Source: Armatimonadota bacterium
GTDB taxonomy: Bacteria > Armatimonadota > Fimbriimonadia > Fimbriimonadales > Fimbriimonadaceae
Assembly: GCA_022563855.1 (NCBI GenBank)
Contig: JADFMN010000009.1
Location: forward strand, 62,001 to 126,000
DNA length: 64,000 nucleotides
Direction of reading: 5' to 3'
The notes below the pieces were generated by a model. It saw nothing but the letters and a program-made list of their open reading frames with translations, made no database searches and was not told where the DNA came from. Within the stretch, counting starts at the first letter, position 1. Every line of letters begins with the position of its first letter. Below, piece by piece: positions 17,455 through 27,469 of this stretch. Made by a program: the position numbers and the translations under genes.

Positions 17455-17479
17455 GGGAGCCGCCTATTCGGCGGCTCCC
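17455..17479. terminator. Strong hairpin in the Abi/IS patch
   Basis: GGGAGCCGCC (17455-17464), loop TATTC, GGCGGCTCCC (17470-17479): a perfect 10-bp stem. The downstream bases (GTCTATTTG) are only weakly T-rich. It could be a terminator for a rightward transcript, the end of an insertion sequence, or an RNA structure. Nothing convincingly coding surrounds it from 17341 to 17534. Confidence 0.5.
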
Positions 17480-17534
17480 GTCTATTTGCCAATCAACTTC
17501 CGCCACTTCAGCCGACACCCGACAACCTGAGCCG

Positions 17535-17717
17535 TCACGGTGGAGAACCTACCAAGTCGTCAGTCTTGCGGAAATTGTATCTAAAGGCCTGATCGACCGC
17601 GTATGCAATCATGTGCTTTGATCTTGGACAAACCCAGACTCCCGTGAATGGCCGTTTGAACACGCACCGGAAGTTCTCGATACTGTTGGTATCCATGTCG
17701 CCAATGCCCCACTGCGG
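17535..17717 (-). pseudogene. IS1595-type (ISXO2-like) transposase C-terminal remnant
   Basis: The frame opens right after the guaA stop and ends at TGA 17535-17537. It reads WGIGDMDTNSIENF, then FRCVFKRPFTGVWVC and KHMIAYAVDQAFRYNFRKTDD. That is the C-terminal signature of ISXO2-like DDE transposases: (H)TNSIE, a KR-x-x-x-G-V/T segment, KH-x-x-x-Y, and (E)-x-AFRYN-x-R. Only about 60 residues remain and the catalytic DDE core is absent. The first ATG in frame is at 17696. Confidence 0.7.
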
Positions 17718-19244
17718 TCACTCCCACTCGATCGTCGCAGGGGGCTTGCTCGTCAGGTCGTAAAGCACGCGGTTGACCCCCGGAACCTCGTTCACGATCC
17801 GTGTGCAGACGTGCTCCAAGAACTCAAACGGCAGCGGCGAGGCTTGAGCCGTCATCGCGTCCTCGCTCTGCACCGCGCGCAGCACGATGGCCTGCTCGTA
17901 CGTTCTTTCATCGCCCATAACTCCGACGCTGTGGACGTCTAGCAACGCAGCGTACGACTGCCAGATTTCGCGATGGAGCCCTTGCTCGCGCAGCTCGGTG
18001 CGGAAAATCCAGTCCGCCTCTTGCGTGATCCGAACCCGTTCGCGCGTGACCTCGCCGAGGATTCTGACGGCCAGTCCTGGGCCGGGGAACGGCTCGCGGT
18101 CGACTACATCGTCTGGCAGCCCAAGTTTGCGACCGACGTTGCGCACTTCGTCTTTGAACAGCATCCTCAGCGGCTCGATCACTTTCAGCTCCATCCAATC
18201 CGGCAAGCCGCCGACGTTGTGGTGCGTCTTGATCTTGGCCGCTGTCGCCGACCCCGACTCGATGACGTCCGGGTACAGAGTGCCCTGCGCGAGGTACTTG
18301 CAGTTGCTGATTTCGTCGGCGTGGTCCTCGAAGCAGCGCACGAACTGCTCGCCGATAATCTTGCGCTTCGCTTCTGGCTCGGTGACGCCTGCGAGCGCTT
18401 GAAAGAACTGGTCCTCCGCGTTGATCACGACAAGATGCGGATGAAAAACCTCGGTAAACATGGCGACGACTTGACGCGCCTCGTCCTTGCGCAACAGTCC
18501 GTGATCGACGAAGACGCACGTGACCTGGTCGCTCAGCGCCTTCGTCAGCAGCGCAGCAACGACGCTCGAATCGACGCCGCCGCTCACTGCGCAGAGCACG
18601 TGCTGGTCTCCGACTTCGGACTTGACCGCCGAGATAGCGTCGTCGATGAAGCTCGCGGACGTCCAATCACCTTTCAACCCGGCTGCGTCGAAGAGGAATC
18701 GGTGCAAAATCGTACTGCCGTCCTTGGTGTGGCTGACTTCTGGGTGGAACTGTACGCCATAGAGGTGCTCGGCACGGTTCTCGAATGCGGCCACGGTACA
18801 CGTGCTCGTCTTTGCGGTCACCGAGAATCCAGGCGGGACGCGAACAACTTGATCGCCGTGGCTCGTCCAGACTTGGTCGCTCGATAGGCTTCCGACGAGC
18901 GAGCCGTCAACGGTTTCGATCAAGTGCTGCCGTCCGTACTCGCGATCGGCGCTTCGCACGACCTCGCCTCCCATGCGTTGCGCCATCAACTGCAGGCCGT
19001 AACAGATCCCGAGAGTTGGAACGCCCTTGATCAGATCGAAGTCCAGGTTCGGGGCTCCGTCATCTAGAACGCTCTTCGGCCCGCCAGAAAGGATCACCGC
19101 GTCCGGACGTCGCTCTCGTAGACGCTTGCCAGCTTCGGGCCAAGGGATCATTTCGCTGTACACCCCGTGCTCTCGCACGCGGCGGACGATCAGCTGCGAA
19201 TACTGTCCTCCGAAATCTATGACGGCTACGAACTGGTGCTGCAT
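17718..19244 (-). CDS. guaA: GMP synthase (glutamine-hydrolysing)
   Basis: A 508-residue two-domain enzyme converting XMP to GMP. The N-terminal glutamine amidotransferase has its Cys nucleophile at about residue 81 (TLGICYGLQLMAQ) and the His/Glu pair in QFHPEVSH. The ATP-pyrophosphatase P-loop is AVSGGVDSSVVAALL. The C-terminal dimerisation domain ends in LYDLTSKPPATIEWE as expected. The start MQHQFVAVIDFGGQYS was chosen because the amidotransferase fold begins there; the longer frame adds 23 doubtful residues. It is downstream of gluQ (gap 65 nt). Confidence 0.96.
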   Translation of the reverse strand: MQHQFVAVIDFGGQYSQLIVRRVREHGVYSEMIPWPEAGKRLRERRPDAVILSGGPKSVLDDGAPNLDFDLIKGVPTLGICYGLQLMAQRMGGEVVRSADREYGRQHLIETVDGSLVGSLSSDQVWTSHGDQVVRVPPGFSVTAKTSTCTVAAFENRAEHLYGVQFHPEVSHTKDGSTILHRFLFDAAGLKGDWTSASFIDDAISAVKSEVGDQHVLCAVSGGVDSSVVAALLTKALSDQVTCVFVDHGLLRKDEARQVVAMFTEVFHPHLVVINAEDQFFQALAGVTEPEAKRKIIGEQFVRCFEDHADEISNCKYLAQGTLYPDVIESGSATAAKIKTHHNVGGLPDWMELKVIEPLRMLFKDEVRNVGRKLGLPDDVVDREPFPGPGLAVRILGEVTRERVRITQEADWIFRTELREQGLHREIWQSYAALLDVHSVGVMGDERTYEQAIVLRAVQSEDAMTAQASPLPFEFLEHVCTRIVNEVPGVNRVLYDLTSKPPATIEWE

Positions 19245-19309
19245 CCTGCGAACCACCAGTTTGCCCGTTCGCAGCGAGTCTGCGCAATGGGCCCAGTCTA
19301 GGCTTGAGA

Positions 19310-20137
19310 TCAAGAGGGAAACCTGCGGCGCACGTCTTCCGGGGTCGCTCCAGACTCGCGGATCGCCCGGAGAGTGACGGACTTGCTCCGCTTCGAGAGT
19401 CGCTCGCCCTGTTCGTCTGTGATCAGCGGATGGTGCCAGTATTCAGGGGTTGGCAGGTCGAGGAGCGCCTGCAGTAGCCGGTGGACGTGAGTCGATTCGA
19501 ACAGGTCGAGGCCGCGTGTGACGAGCGAGATTCCCTGCGCTGCGTCGTCCACCGTGACGCTCAGATGGTAGCTCGTCGGTACGTCCTTTCTGGCGAGGAC
19601 GACATCGCCGGCCAGGTCCATCGCACATTGCTGCTGCCCGCGCTCGCGGTCGTGCCAGGTCAGCTCGCCAACTGCTTTCATAGCCGCCTCTACATCCAGG
19701 CGAAGCGCGTGCGGCGCTCCGGATTTCAGTCGCCGTTCACGCTCAGTAGTGGATAGCGACCGGCAAGTGCCGGGGTAGGCCTGACCCATCGCCCCATGTG
19801 GAGCAGCGCCTGCGGACTTGATCTCTCGCCGGATGTCTGCGCGCGTGCAGAAACAAGGGTAGAGCAGTTCGGCTTCGCGCAGTTTGTTCAACGCCTCCTC
19901 GTAAGCAGGGAATCGCTCTGATTGGCGCATCACGGGAGATTCCCACGAGAGCCCCAGCCACTCCAAGTCCTCGTAGATCGCTGACACGAACCGCTCGTGC
20001 GATCTGCCCGAGTCGATGTCTTCGATCCGCAGAAGGAAGCGCTCGCCCTCGGCAGCTTGCTCAGAGAACCACGCTGAGTACGCGTGCCCGACGTGGAGCA
20101 GCCCGGTCGGACTTGGGGCGAAACGCGTTACGGCCAC
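19310..20137 (-). CDS. gluQ: Glutamyl-Q tRNA(Asp) synthetase
   Basis: A 275-residue truncated GluRS-like protein: RFAPSPTGLLHVGHAYSAW (HIGH = HVGH), a zinc site C-F-C ... 'AYPGTC', and the second class I motif LSKRSKS. It lacks the C-terminal anticodon-binding domain of true GluRS, the mark of GluQ-RS. That enzyme attaches glutamate to queuosine in the tRNA-Asp anticodon. Its presence agrees with queD nearby, suggesting a queuosine-modifying organism. It starts 17 nt after the large secreted orphan on the same strand. Confidence 0.9.
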   Translation of the reverse strand: MAVTRFAPSPTGLLHVGHAYSAWFSEQAAEGERFLLRIEDIDSGRSHERFVSAIYEDLEWLGLSWESPVMRQSERFPAYEEALNKLREAELLYPCFCTRADIRREIKSAGAAPHGAMGQAYPGTCRSLSTTERERRLKSGAPHALRLDVEAAMKAVGELTWHDRERGQQQCAMDLAGDVVLARKDVPTSYHLSVTVDDAAQGISLVTRGLDLFESTHVHRLLQALLDLPTPEYWHHPLITDEQGERLSKRSKSVTLRAIRESGATPEDVRRRFPS

Positions 20138-20154
20138 GCCCTGGATTGTAACCG

Positions 20155-22398
20155 CTACGGCGCGGGTGGGGGCTGCCTGCGTGATCCGACGCCGTACGTC
20201 CGCGTAGTGCGCATCCGTTCGCGCGCTTTAGCCAGCGCTTCGAGGAACGGCGCTGGCAGGTTGGCAAGCGTCAGTTTCTTCGACGACCGGCTGATCCGAG
20301 CGTCGCGGAACGTGGCGCTGCGATCGCCCATATCGCCAAGCTTGATAGTCAGCGTAACGTCGCCGATTTCGGCGGTTTGGAACTGGTTGTAGGTGATAAC
20401 GCTGCCAGCCCCGAAGCCGTTTCTGGCCATGGACTCATGCATCGCAAACTCCTGGGCTGTGAAGAACTTGCCGCCTCGCCGGCCTGTGACCGTGGCGAAA
20501 ATCCCATCTTCCACAGTACGAGCTACGACGATGGGCGTGTTCGTCGGCACACCGTTTGGCAGAGCCTCCGTCGGCTCGCTCATGAGCGTCGGGATTTGTC
20601 GCTCTTGTTCCGAGAGATTCAGCCTTCGTATCAACATCACATTGCCTACGCCGTAGCCGCCCGCGAATTGCAGGAAGCCGAACGCTCCCGGACGATAGAC
20701 GGCGCGCTGCGCGTACTGCCTTGCTTTGCCGTTCAGCTGGCCGTACAGTGTGGCTCCGCCAGCCTGCGAGGCATCGCTGACTTTGTACGGCAGGGTCGCA
20801 TACAGCCGCAGCAGGTCGAACTGTCCAGAAGTGTATTGGCTAAGAAGCTCGGCCACGTCGGGACTGATCATGCCCAAGTACACGGTGTCGAGGCTGCTGC
20901 TGGAGCGCAGCGGGGACATCTCGATAGAGTACGCGGCGAGCTCGTCAAGCGTCGCGAAACCGCGATTGGCCACAGCGCCGAACAGTTTCGCCGCGGCGAC
21001 CCTGTTGAACTGCATCAGTCGGGCGCTAGCGGGCCACGTCGGCCTCACGACGAGCCATCCATCGCTGATCGAACTCTCGGCGCCGTATGCGCTGCTGGTC
21101 GTGAGGAGTTCGTCGACGGTGAGCTTGCCGGACGTCAGTCGCCGGGCGAGGTCGATGACGATAGAATCCGGGAACGACGCGACGAGCGACAGATCGCGCG
21201 AAGCAGCGGCTTGTTCGAACGCTTGGCTGACGTACAGCGAGGTCGGATCGAATTTGTGCGGCTGCACTAGGAATCGCATCAGGTCTTCAGAAAAGTCCGG
21301 TGCTCCCTTGCTTTCTCCGGTAAAAAGGATGCTCGTCGGGTTTCCGGAGGAAGTGCTCACTGAAAACACCAGTCGCTCCGAGACAGTCCGCGCTGAGTCT
21401 TGCGAAAACAGCTGGGCCATCTCGCGGGCGAGCGGCGTGACGGTGATTTCTTCACCGCCTGGTTCGACTAGTGCTCGCTTGGCCTCCGGCCAAACCGGGG
21501 CAATATTAGCCCTGCCGCGCGAGACGATGACGCCCTGCTGATCCGCGACGACGACCTCTACCGAAACGGTGTCGGACCTGTACGACCTGGACAGAATGAT
21601 GAGGATCTTTCCGACTTGCTGGAGCGGTCGATCGTAACGCCCGGTGCCTGTGATAACCCGAACGTTGCTGTCGGTCTGCGTCCTGGACTTGGCATCGAGC
21701 ATCACGTTGTGGTTGAAAATAAAGTTCTTTGCGACGCTGTTCAAGCTGCCTAGGAACCGCTTCTGCATTCTGTTTGGGCGACTTGTATACACGATGCGAT
21801 CGCCCGGGCCGACGCTGGCGAGCAGTTTGGGTGGTATTTCCCCGAGCACTTGGCTGGCGGCCAATTGAGCTGGATTCTGGGACAGCATGCTGCTGCTAAT
21901 GATCTCAATGACGCTATCCTGTGAGTTCTCAGGCGCTCGAACGTAGGATTGGTAGGATTGTCCCGTCCGCGCCCGCTGCTCCATCATCTTCTCGAGCTCC
22001 CCCCGTGTCCACCTCTGCTGCGGCGATGTCTTCTTGTGCAGACCCTCCGCAAACGCGTTCGTTCTTCGCCTCGCCTCGCTCAATTCTTCGGACTTGCGCT
22101 TGCCGACATCATCGACGAGCCGGTACCCTTTCTCCTCCTTGATCCACTTCGCGGACAACGCTTCGGCGATCTTGTCCATCACTGCGCTGAGGGGCTGGTC
22201 TGTGACATGCAGCAGGAGCAGTTCGTCCTCAATAACGCCGTTCGTGTCCAAGTACAGGCCCAATTGGTTTCCAAGCTCTCTGACGACCTGCCTTGCGGGC
22301 CCAACCGAGCGCGAAAAAGTCACACTTTGATCGAGGTCTTGAGCGAAAACGGATGTGCAGACGAGGGCAGCGCATGCGCCGATTGCGAGTCGATTCAT
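20155..22398 (-). CDS. Large secreted protein with an STN-like N-terminal region
   Basis: A 747-residue protein with a signal peptide (MNRLAIGACAALVCTSVFAQ). Residues of about 30-100 ('GPARQVVRELGNQLGLYLD...PLSAVMDKIAEAL') resemble the small STN domain of secretins and TonB receptors, or a similar beta-alpha repeat. The rest is not recognised: a helical, Glu-rich linker and a long region with repeated Ser/Leu-rich stretches. No transmembrane barrel is evident. It is transcribed with gluQ and guaA but need not be related in function. Confidence 0.6.
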   Translation of the reverse strand: MNRLAIGACAALVCTSVFAQDLDQSVTFSRSVGPARQVVRELGNQLGLYLDTNGVIEDELLLLHVTDQPLSAVMDKIAEALSAKWIKEEKGYRLVDDVGKRKSEELSEARRRTNAFAEGLHKKTSPQQRWTRGELEKMMEQRARTGQSYQSYVRAPENSQDSVIEIISSSMLSQNPAQLAASQVLGEIPPKLLASVGPGDRIVYTSRPNRMQKRFLGSLNSVAKNFIFNHNVMLDAKSRTQTDSNVRVITGTGRYDRPLQQVGKILIILSRSYRSDTVSVEVVVADQQGVIVSRGRANIAPVWPEAKRALVEPGGEEITVTPLAREMAQLFSQDSARTVSERLVFSVSTSSGNPTSILFTGESKGAPDFSEDLMRFLVQPHKFDPTSLYVSQAFEQAAASRDLSLVASFPDSIVIDLARRLTSGKLTVDELLTTSSAYGAESSISDGWLVVRPTWPASARLMQFNRVAAAKLFGAVANRGFATLDELAAYSIEMSPLRSSSSLDTVYLGMISPDVAELLSQYTSGQFDLLRLYATLPYKVSDASQAGGATLYGQLNGKARQYAQRAVYRPGAFGFLQFAGGYGVGNVMLIRRLNLSEQERQIPTLMSEPTEALPNGVPTNTPIVVARTVEDGIFATVTGRRGGKFFTAQEFAMHESMARNGFGAGSVITYNQFQTAEIGDVTLTIKLGDMGDRSATFRDARISRSSKKLTLANLPAPFLEALAKARERMRTTRTYGVGSRRQPPPAP

Positions 22399-22573
22399 TA
22401 TCAGGCTCCTACTACGTAAGTAGTTTACTCTTACGACTGGTTACGGTGTTCTGGCCCGCCCGGTTAGCCCGCAAGGCAAGAAACCACGCGATGATCGCCC
22501 GCAAGGCAGTTCAAATCGAGGTTCTGGTCCGTCTTGGCAGGTAGCATCGAAATCTCGCACAGGTGATAAGAAC

Positions 22574-23242
22574 ATGAACATCCGAGCGTATTTGGCAGAG
22601 TTTATCGGCACGTTTGCCCTGGTTTTCGTCGGGGTCATGGCGATGATCCACCTAGGCCCCGGCTCCGGTGGTCTGCTCGGCGTCGCACTGGCGCACGGTC
22701 TGGCGATCGCCGTGCTTGTCAGCGCGACGATGGCGATCAGCGGCGGCCACCTGAATCCGGCTGTGACCCTGGCGATCTGGATGGCCCGCAGGATCAAGAT
22801 CGGCGACGCTCTGGCTTACATCGTGGCGCAGTGCCTCGGGGCTGTCGTTGCCGCCGCCTCGGTTTATCAAATTATGGGGTACGAAGCCCTCGCCCAGGGC
22901 ACGCTGGTCACGCGTTCTATAGAGCCGATGCCTGCGCTTGCGCTAGAGGCGATTGCGACGTTCTTCCTGGTGTTTGCAGTATTTGGCACTGCCATCGACA
23001 AGCGCGCACCCAAGGTGGGCGGGCTGTACATCGGCCTCTCGATCACGATGGGGATCCTTGCCATCGGCCCGATAACGGGCGCCGCTCTAAACCCCGCGCG
23101 CTGGCTCGGTCCGGCGCTTATCGGCAAGACGGAAATGCAGCCGATGATCTACATCGCTGGCCCGGTGCTTGGTGCATTGGTCGCGGCGCTGGTGTACCAG
23201 TACGTGATGATGGGTCGCGACCAAATACCGGAGCCGGAGTAG
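22574..23242 (+). CDS. Aquaporin / glycerol facilitator (MIP family)
   Basis: A 222-residue membrane channel with six hydrophobic helices and both half-helix motifs: SGGHLNPAVTLA (first NPA) and AALNPARWLGPAL (second NPA with the selectivity Arg). It starts MNIRAYLAEFIGTFALVFVGV, the classic first helix with conserved Glu. Water or small neutral solutes are the likely substrates; the length fits an aquaporin-type channel more than the longer GlpF. It stands alone, facing clpC convergently. Confidence 0.92.
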   Translation: MNIRAYLAEFIGTFALVFVGVMAMIHLGPGSGGLLGVALAHGLAIAVLVSATMAISGGHLNPAVTLAIWMARRIKIGDALAYIVAQCLGAVVAAASVYQIMGYEALAQGTLVTRSIEPMPALALEAIATFFLVFAVFGTAIDKRAPKVGGLYIGLSITMGILAIGPITGAALNPARWLGPALIGKTEMQPMIYIAGPVLGALVAALVYQYVMMGRDQIPEPE

Positions 23243-23252
23243 CGGATCGAAC

Positions 23253-25751
23253 CTAGTTCGGGATGATTTCGGCCTCTTCCTTCGCGGGGCCTTCGTCCGT
23301 GCCTTTTCGTCGGAACATTACGTTGCCGTCTTCATCCAGGTCCGCCAAGATCGCATCGCCCTCGCTAAAGTGGCTCAGCAGAAGCTCTTCGCTGAGGGGG
23401 TCTTCGATGTAGCGCTGCACCGCTCTTCTAAGCGGTCTCGCTCCGAGGTTCGGGTCGTAACCCTTGTCCACGAGCATGTCCTTCAGCTTTTCGCTCAGCT
23501 CGATTGAAATGCCGATTTCCTTGGCCTGCCGATTGATTCGCTCCATGTAGAGGTCGGCGACCTTAAGGATTTCGTCTCGCGTCAGATGCTGGAAAACGAC
23601 GATCTCGTCGACCCTGTTCAAGAACTCGGGTCGGAAGGTCTTCTTCATCTCGCTCATCATCCGCTTCTTCATCGTCTCATAAGTCTTCGGATCATCGGGG
23701 TCTAGGGTCACGTCGCGGAAACCAAGGCCCTTGTCCAGCTCGACCGGCCGGACGCCCACGTTCGAGGTCATGATGATGATCGTGTTCTTGAAGTCGACCG
23801 TTCTGCCCTGGCTGTCCGTCAGCTGTCCGTCTTCCATGACCTGCAGCAGCAGGTTGAACACTTCTGGGTGAGCTTTCTCGATTTCGTCGAGCAGAATGAC
23901 TGCGTAAGGGTTTCGCCGAACCTGTTCAGTGAGCTGACCGCCGTCGTCGTACCCTACGTAGCCAGGAGGCGCTCCAGTGAGCCGGCTGACGGCGAACCGC
24001 TCCATGTACTCGGACATATCGAGCCGGATCATCGAGGACTCTTTTTCGTACAGGTACTCAGCCAAGGCTTTCGCCAATTCCGTTTTGCCGACGCCGGTCG
24101 GCCCGAGCATGATGAAGCTCGCTATCGGTCGCTTCGGATCCTTGAGGCCGCTGCGTGCGCGGCGAATGGCGCGTGAGACGGCCGAGACGGCGACCGCCTG
24201 GCCGATGATTCGCTTATGCAGATCGTCCTCCATGCGGAGCAGCTTCTGGCTTTCGGCTTCTACCAAGCGGGTCACTGGAATACCGGTCCAGCTCTGCACG
24301 ATCGTAGCGATCTCGCCTTCGTCCACGACCGGTTCGGGCTTCTCCTCTGCGTGCCACGCCTCCTCGCGCTCCGAGACGGAGTCCTGCAACTCCTCGATCT
24401 CTGCCTCGAGCTTTTTCGCATCGTCGCCGTCTGGCGAGCGGCGCACGAGGTGTTCCAACTCCGATTTCATCTTGCCGATGCGGACCTTGTCCTGTCGAAC
24501 CTCGAACGGCGGGAGGCTCTGTTGCAGGCGGACCCTGCTGGCCGCCTCGTCCATCAGGTCGATCGCCTTGTCGGGCAGGGTTCGATCCGTGATGTACCGT
24601 TGCGCAAGCTGGACGGCCGCCACTAGGGCGTCGTTCGTGATCTCCACGTTGTGGTGGGCCTCGTACCGCTCTCTCAGACCCTTCAGGATGTCGATCGCCT
24701 CTTCCTCGTTGGGCTCTCGGATTTTTACGGACTGGAAGCGGCGCTCTAGCGCAGCGTCCTTCTCGATGTACTTTCTAAACTCTTCGTGCGTCGTCGCGCC
24801 GATGCACTGCAGCTCGCCGCGCGCCAAGGCCGGCTTCAGGATGTTGCTCGCGTCGATGGCCCCCTCTGCGGCGCCGGCCCCGACCAACGTGTGCAGTTCG
24901 TCGACGAACAGAATGATCTCTCCGTCAGCCCGCCGAACCTCGTCCATCACCTTCTTCATGCGCTCTTCGAACTCGCCGCGATACTTGGTTCCTGCGACGA
25001 GGCCTGCCAGATCGAGGGAAACGATGCGCTTGTCACGCAGCAAATCTGGAATGTCACCGCTGACGATTCGGAGCGCCAGCCCCTCGGCAACCGCCGTCTT
25101 GCCGACGCCGGGATCGCCGATCAGGCACGGGTTGTTCTTCGTTCGCCGGGTCAGGATCTGCATGATCCGCTCGATCTCCTGCTGCCTTCCGACAACCGGG
25201 TCGAGCTTTCCCTCCCTTGCCATTTCGGTCAGATCGCGCCCAAACTCGTCGAGCGTCTGCGTTTTGGCGCTTGTGGCGGCGCCACTGGCCGCCTTGCTTC
25301 CGCCGCGAACCGGCATGTCGTTGTCCTGAAGCGCCATGACCTCTCGCCTTGCCCGCTCTAACTCCACGCCCAGTTTGTTCAGCACGCGGCCAGCGAGGCC
25401 GTCGCCCTCGCGGATGAGCCCGAGCAACAGGTGCTCGGTGCCGATGTAGTTGTTGTTCAGGTTTCTCGCTTCGTCGTACGCTAGGTCGATGACGCGCTTT
25501 GCCCGAGGAGTGAGCGACATATCTTGCGGGGGCCTGGCGTCGCCGCGCGGCAGCTGCTTTTCGATCTCGGCGCGGATTCGGTTGAGCCCTACGCCCAACC
25601 GTTCCAAAACTCGCGCCGCCACGCTGTCGTTTTCACGCACGAGGCCCAGAAGCAGGTGCTCCGTCGAAACGTATCCTTCGCCGAACTTCTGTGCTTCTTC
25701 TTGCGCGAAGAAGACCACTTTTCTCGCTCGCTCTGTAAAGCGTTGCCACAT
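23253..25751 (-). CDS. clpC: ATP-dependent Clp protease ATPase subunit ClpC
   Basis: An 832-residue AAA+ unfoldase: two N-domain repeats ('[20 protein letters not shown]' and '[18 protein letters not shown]'), first Walker [14 protein letters not shown], a middle coiled-coil region of about 50 residues, second Walker [17 protein letters not shown], and a D2 sensor region. The short middle domain makes it ClpC rather than ClpB. It unfolds substrates for ClpP. A C-terminal Glu-rich tail follows the last domain. No ctsR or mcsAB genes are adjacent. Confidence 0.95.
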   Translation of the reverse strand: MWQRFTERARKVVFFAQEEAQKFGEGYVSTEHLLLGLVRENDSVAARVLERLGVGLNRIRAEIEKQLPRGDARPPQDMSLTPRAKRVIDLAYDEARNLNNNYIGTEHLLLGLIREGDGLAGRVLNKLGVELERARREVMALQDNDMPVRGGSKAASGAATSAKTQTLDEFGRDLTEMAREGKLDPVVGRQQEIERIMQILTRRTKNNPCLIGDPGVGKTAVAEGLALRIVSGDIPDLLRDKRIVSLDLAGLVAGTKYRGEFEERMKKVMDEVRRADGEIILFVDELHTLVGAGAAEGAIDASNILKPALARGELQCIGATTHEEFRKYIEKDAALERRFQSVKIREPNEEEAIDILKGLRERYEAHHNVEITNDALVAAVQLAQRYITDRTLPDKAIDLMDEAASRVRLQQSLPPFEVRQDKVRIGKMKSELEHLVRRSPDGDDAKKLEAEIEELQDSVSEREEAWHAEEKPEPVVDEGEIATIVQSWTGIPVTRLVEAESQKLLRMEDDLHKRIIGQAVAVSAVSRAIRRARSGLKDPKRPIASFIMLGPTGVGKTELAKALAEYLYEKESSMIRLDMSEYMERFAVSRLTGAPPGYVGYDDGGQLTEQVRRNPYAVILLDEIEKAHPEVFNLLLQVMEDGQLTDSQGRTVDFKNTIIIMTSNVGVRPVELDKGLGFRDVTLDPDDPKTYETMKKRMMSEMKKTFRPEFLNRVDEIVVFQHLTRDEILKVADLYMERINRQAKEIGISIELSEKLKDMLVDKGYDPNLGARPLRRAVQRYIEDPLSEELLLSHFSEGDAILADLDEDGNVMFRRKGTDEGPAKEEAEIIPN

Positions 25752-26050
25752 ACAATCTTGCTACCTTGCTTACCTTCAATCCGCGTTCGCCCGCAACCGT
25801 TCCGATGCTTTGCTCGGACCCGGTTGCTTGGCCTGTGCCTATTTAGACGCACTTGAAGCCCGGAATCGCTCCAAATGCCTATCAGCCACTTCACAAAAGC
25901 CTTCGGGCTCACTGAAATTGTCGGTTGTTCGAGTCCAGACAGATAGACCGCTCATGGCCTCAGGAGCCGTTCCGCACCACTCGAACGATACCTGCTCAGT
26001 TGATGAGAGATTCTTCAATGGCCCATTATCTGAGGGGCTACAATAGGACC
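25752..26050. promoter_or_regulatory. Divergent promoter region clpC / MCE gene
   Basis: About 300 bases separate the divergent starts. No repeat of the families described elsewhere and no recognised operator is visible. A ribosome-binding-like AGGA lies 6-9 nt before the ATG at 26051. The open frame continues upstream of that ATG but reads as non-coding. Confidence 0.4.
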
Positions 26051-27454
26051 ATGCAGTCAGCGTGGAAGGTGGGTTTGATGGTCGTGCTGTTCGGTGTGCT
26101 GTTGCTGGCGAGCTATGCACTGCTGCAGCGCAGTATGTTTGCCGAAGAGACGATCGAGTACTACGTGGAGTTTGAGGACGCCGGTGGACTGAGCGTAGGC
26201 GCCAGAGTTCTACTGTCAGGCGTTCAAATCGGCTCTGTGACCCGGGTCGAGCTCGTCAGGCCCGGACAGGCTCGAGCGACGCTGGCAGTTGGCAAGCGGT
26301 ACGAGATTCCGGAAGGTGTCACTGCGGTGCTGCCCACACCGTTCATCTCGATCGGCGACCGCCAGATTCAGCTAATTGTGCCGTCCGATTCGACCGGCGT
26401 GCTGTCGGCTGGCGCAGTGATTCCCGGCACGGTCTTCTCGCCGATGGAGACGATTCTGCCGGACAGCAACAAGACGCTGGAGGAGCTGAACCGCACGCTG
26501 GTTGCCCTGCGCGGGCTGCTGGAAGACGACGAGCTCAAGGCAGGGCTCTACGGCATGATCAGCGCCAGCGAAGAGTCGATTACGAGCTTTGGCAACCTCG
26601 CCAACAGGATGGACGGCATTCTTGCGCGGAACGCTGGAAAGTTCGACGAGCTGCTCGCCACGACGGCTAGAAGCCTGCTAAACCTCGAAGCGCTCAGCCT
26701 CGAAGTGCGCGAGCTTGCTGAGAGCGGTCTGCTGCAAGATAAAGCCGTCCTGCTGCTGGATAACTTGAACGAGGCAGTCCTTGCCGGGAAGGAGCTTATC
26801 GCCAGCTTGGACGTGCTTGCGACAAATCCTGAGCTGACGGCCGCGATCATGGAGACGGCGGCGAACGTACGCTCCATCTCCGACTCAGGCACTCGGATCG
26901 CCGTGAGCGCTGAGCTGATCGCAGAAAACGGCGTCATCGTCAGCGATGAGGCGATCAAGCTTGCCAGAAAGGCGAACGAGCTGGCGGACGAAGTCGGCGA
27001 ACTCTTGGATTCGCTCAAAGCGGCCATTGAGCGGTTTCAAATTGGTGGAACCGCCTTCACCGAGGGGCTCGAGGTCTCAACTGATCTGACGCGCGAGTTG
27101 TCGCACGGCAGGTTCAGGGCCGATGTCAACGTGACTCTGCCGGTCGGCGAGACTAAGGTCACGTTCGGCCTGTACGACGCCTTCGAGAGCAACAAGCTGA
27201 ACCTACAGCTTCACAACCAGCTCACGAATCGACTGGACCTTAGGTACGGTGTGTATGCGAGCAAGCCCGGCGTTGGGGTAGATTATGCGCTTGCGCCCAG
27301 GCTCGCGTTCCGCGGCGATCTGTTCGATCTGAACGACACGCAGTTGGACTTGAGGCTACGGTATCAGTTCACCAACACGATTCACGGCTGGTTCGGTATT
27401 GAGCGACTTCTCCGGCGGTCATCGCCATCGATTGGAGTCGGCATCAAGCAGTAG
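26051..27454 (+). CDS. MCE (MlaD-type) domain protein
   Basis: About 467 residues. MQSAWKVGLMVVLFGVLLLASYALL is a single N-terminal membrane anchor. The MCE domain follows ('VEFEDAGGLSVGARVLLSGV', 'GSVTRVEL', 'VLPTPFISIGDRQI'). A long helical region of about residues 150-360 is rich in Leu/Glu/Ala heptads and asparagines, consistent with a needle-like coiled coil. The C-terminal 100 residues look like amphipathic beta strands ('LDLRYGVYASKPG', 'QLDLRLRYQF'), perhaps an outer-membrane insertion element. MCE proteins bridge the envelope for lipid transport. No mlaE or mlaF homologue is in the window. Confidence 0.85.
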   Translation: MQSAWKVGLMVVLFGVLLLASYALLQRSMFAEETIEYYVEFEDAGGLSVGARVLLSGVQIGSVTRVELVRPGQARATLAVGKRYEIPEGVTAVLPTPFISIGDRQIQLIVPSDSTGVLSAGAVIPGTVFSPMETILPDSNKTLEELNRTLVALRGLLEDDELKAGLYGMISASEESITSFGNLANRMDGILARNAGKFDELLATTARSLLNLEALSLEVRELAESGLLQDKAVLLLDNLNEAVLAGKELIASLDVLATNPELTAAIMETAANVRSISDSGTRIAVSAELIAENGVIVSDEAIKLARKANELADEVGELLDSLKAAIERFQIGGTAFTEGLEVSTDLTRELSHGRFRADVNVTLPVGETKVTFGLYDAFESNKLNLQLHNQLTNRLDLRYGVYASKPGVGVDYALAPRLAFRGDLFDLNDTQLDLRLRYQFTNTIHGWFGIERLLRRSSPSIGVGIKQ

Positions 27455-27469
27455 GCAGGTTAATCGACG

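Noticed and set aside
17398-17592. Plus-strand 64-residue open frame over the hairpin
   Set aside because: It is opposite the transposase remnant and contains the hairpin as codons; no coding signal or ribosome-binding site.
25905-25945. GTTCGAGTCC T-loop-like string before the MCE gene
   Set aside because: No matching acceptor, D or anticodon stems could be drawn, so not a tRNA.
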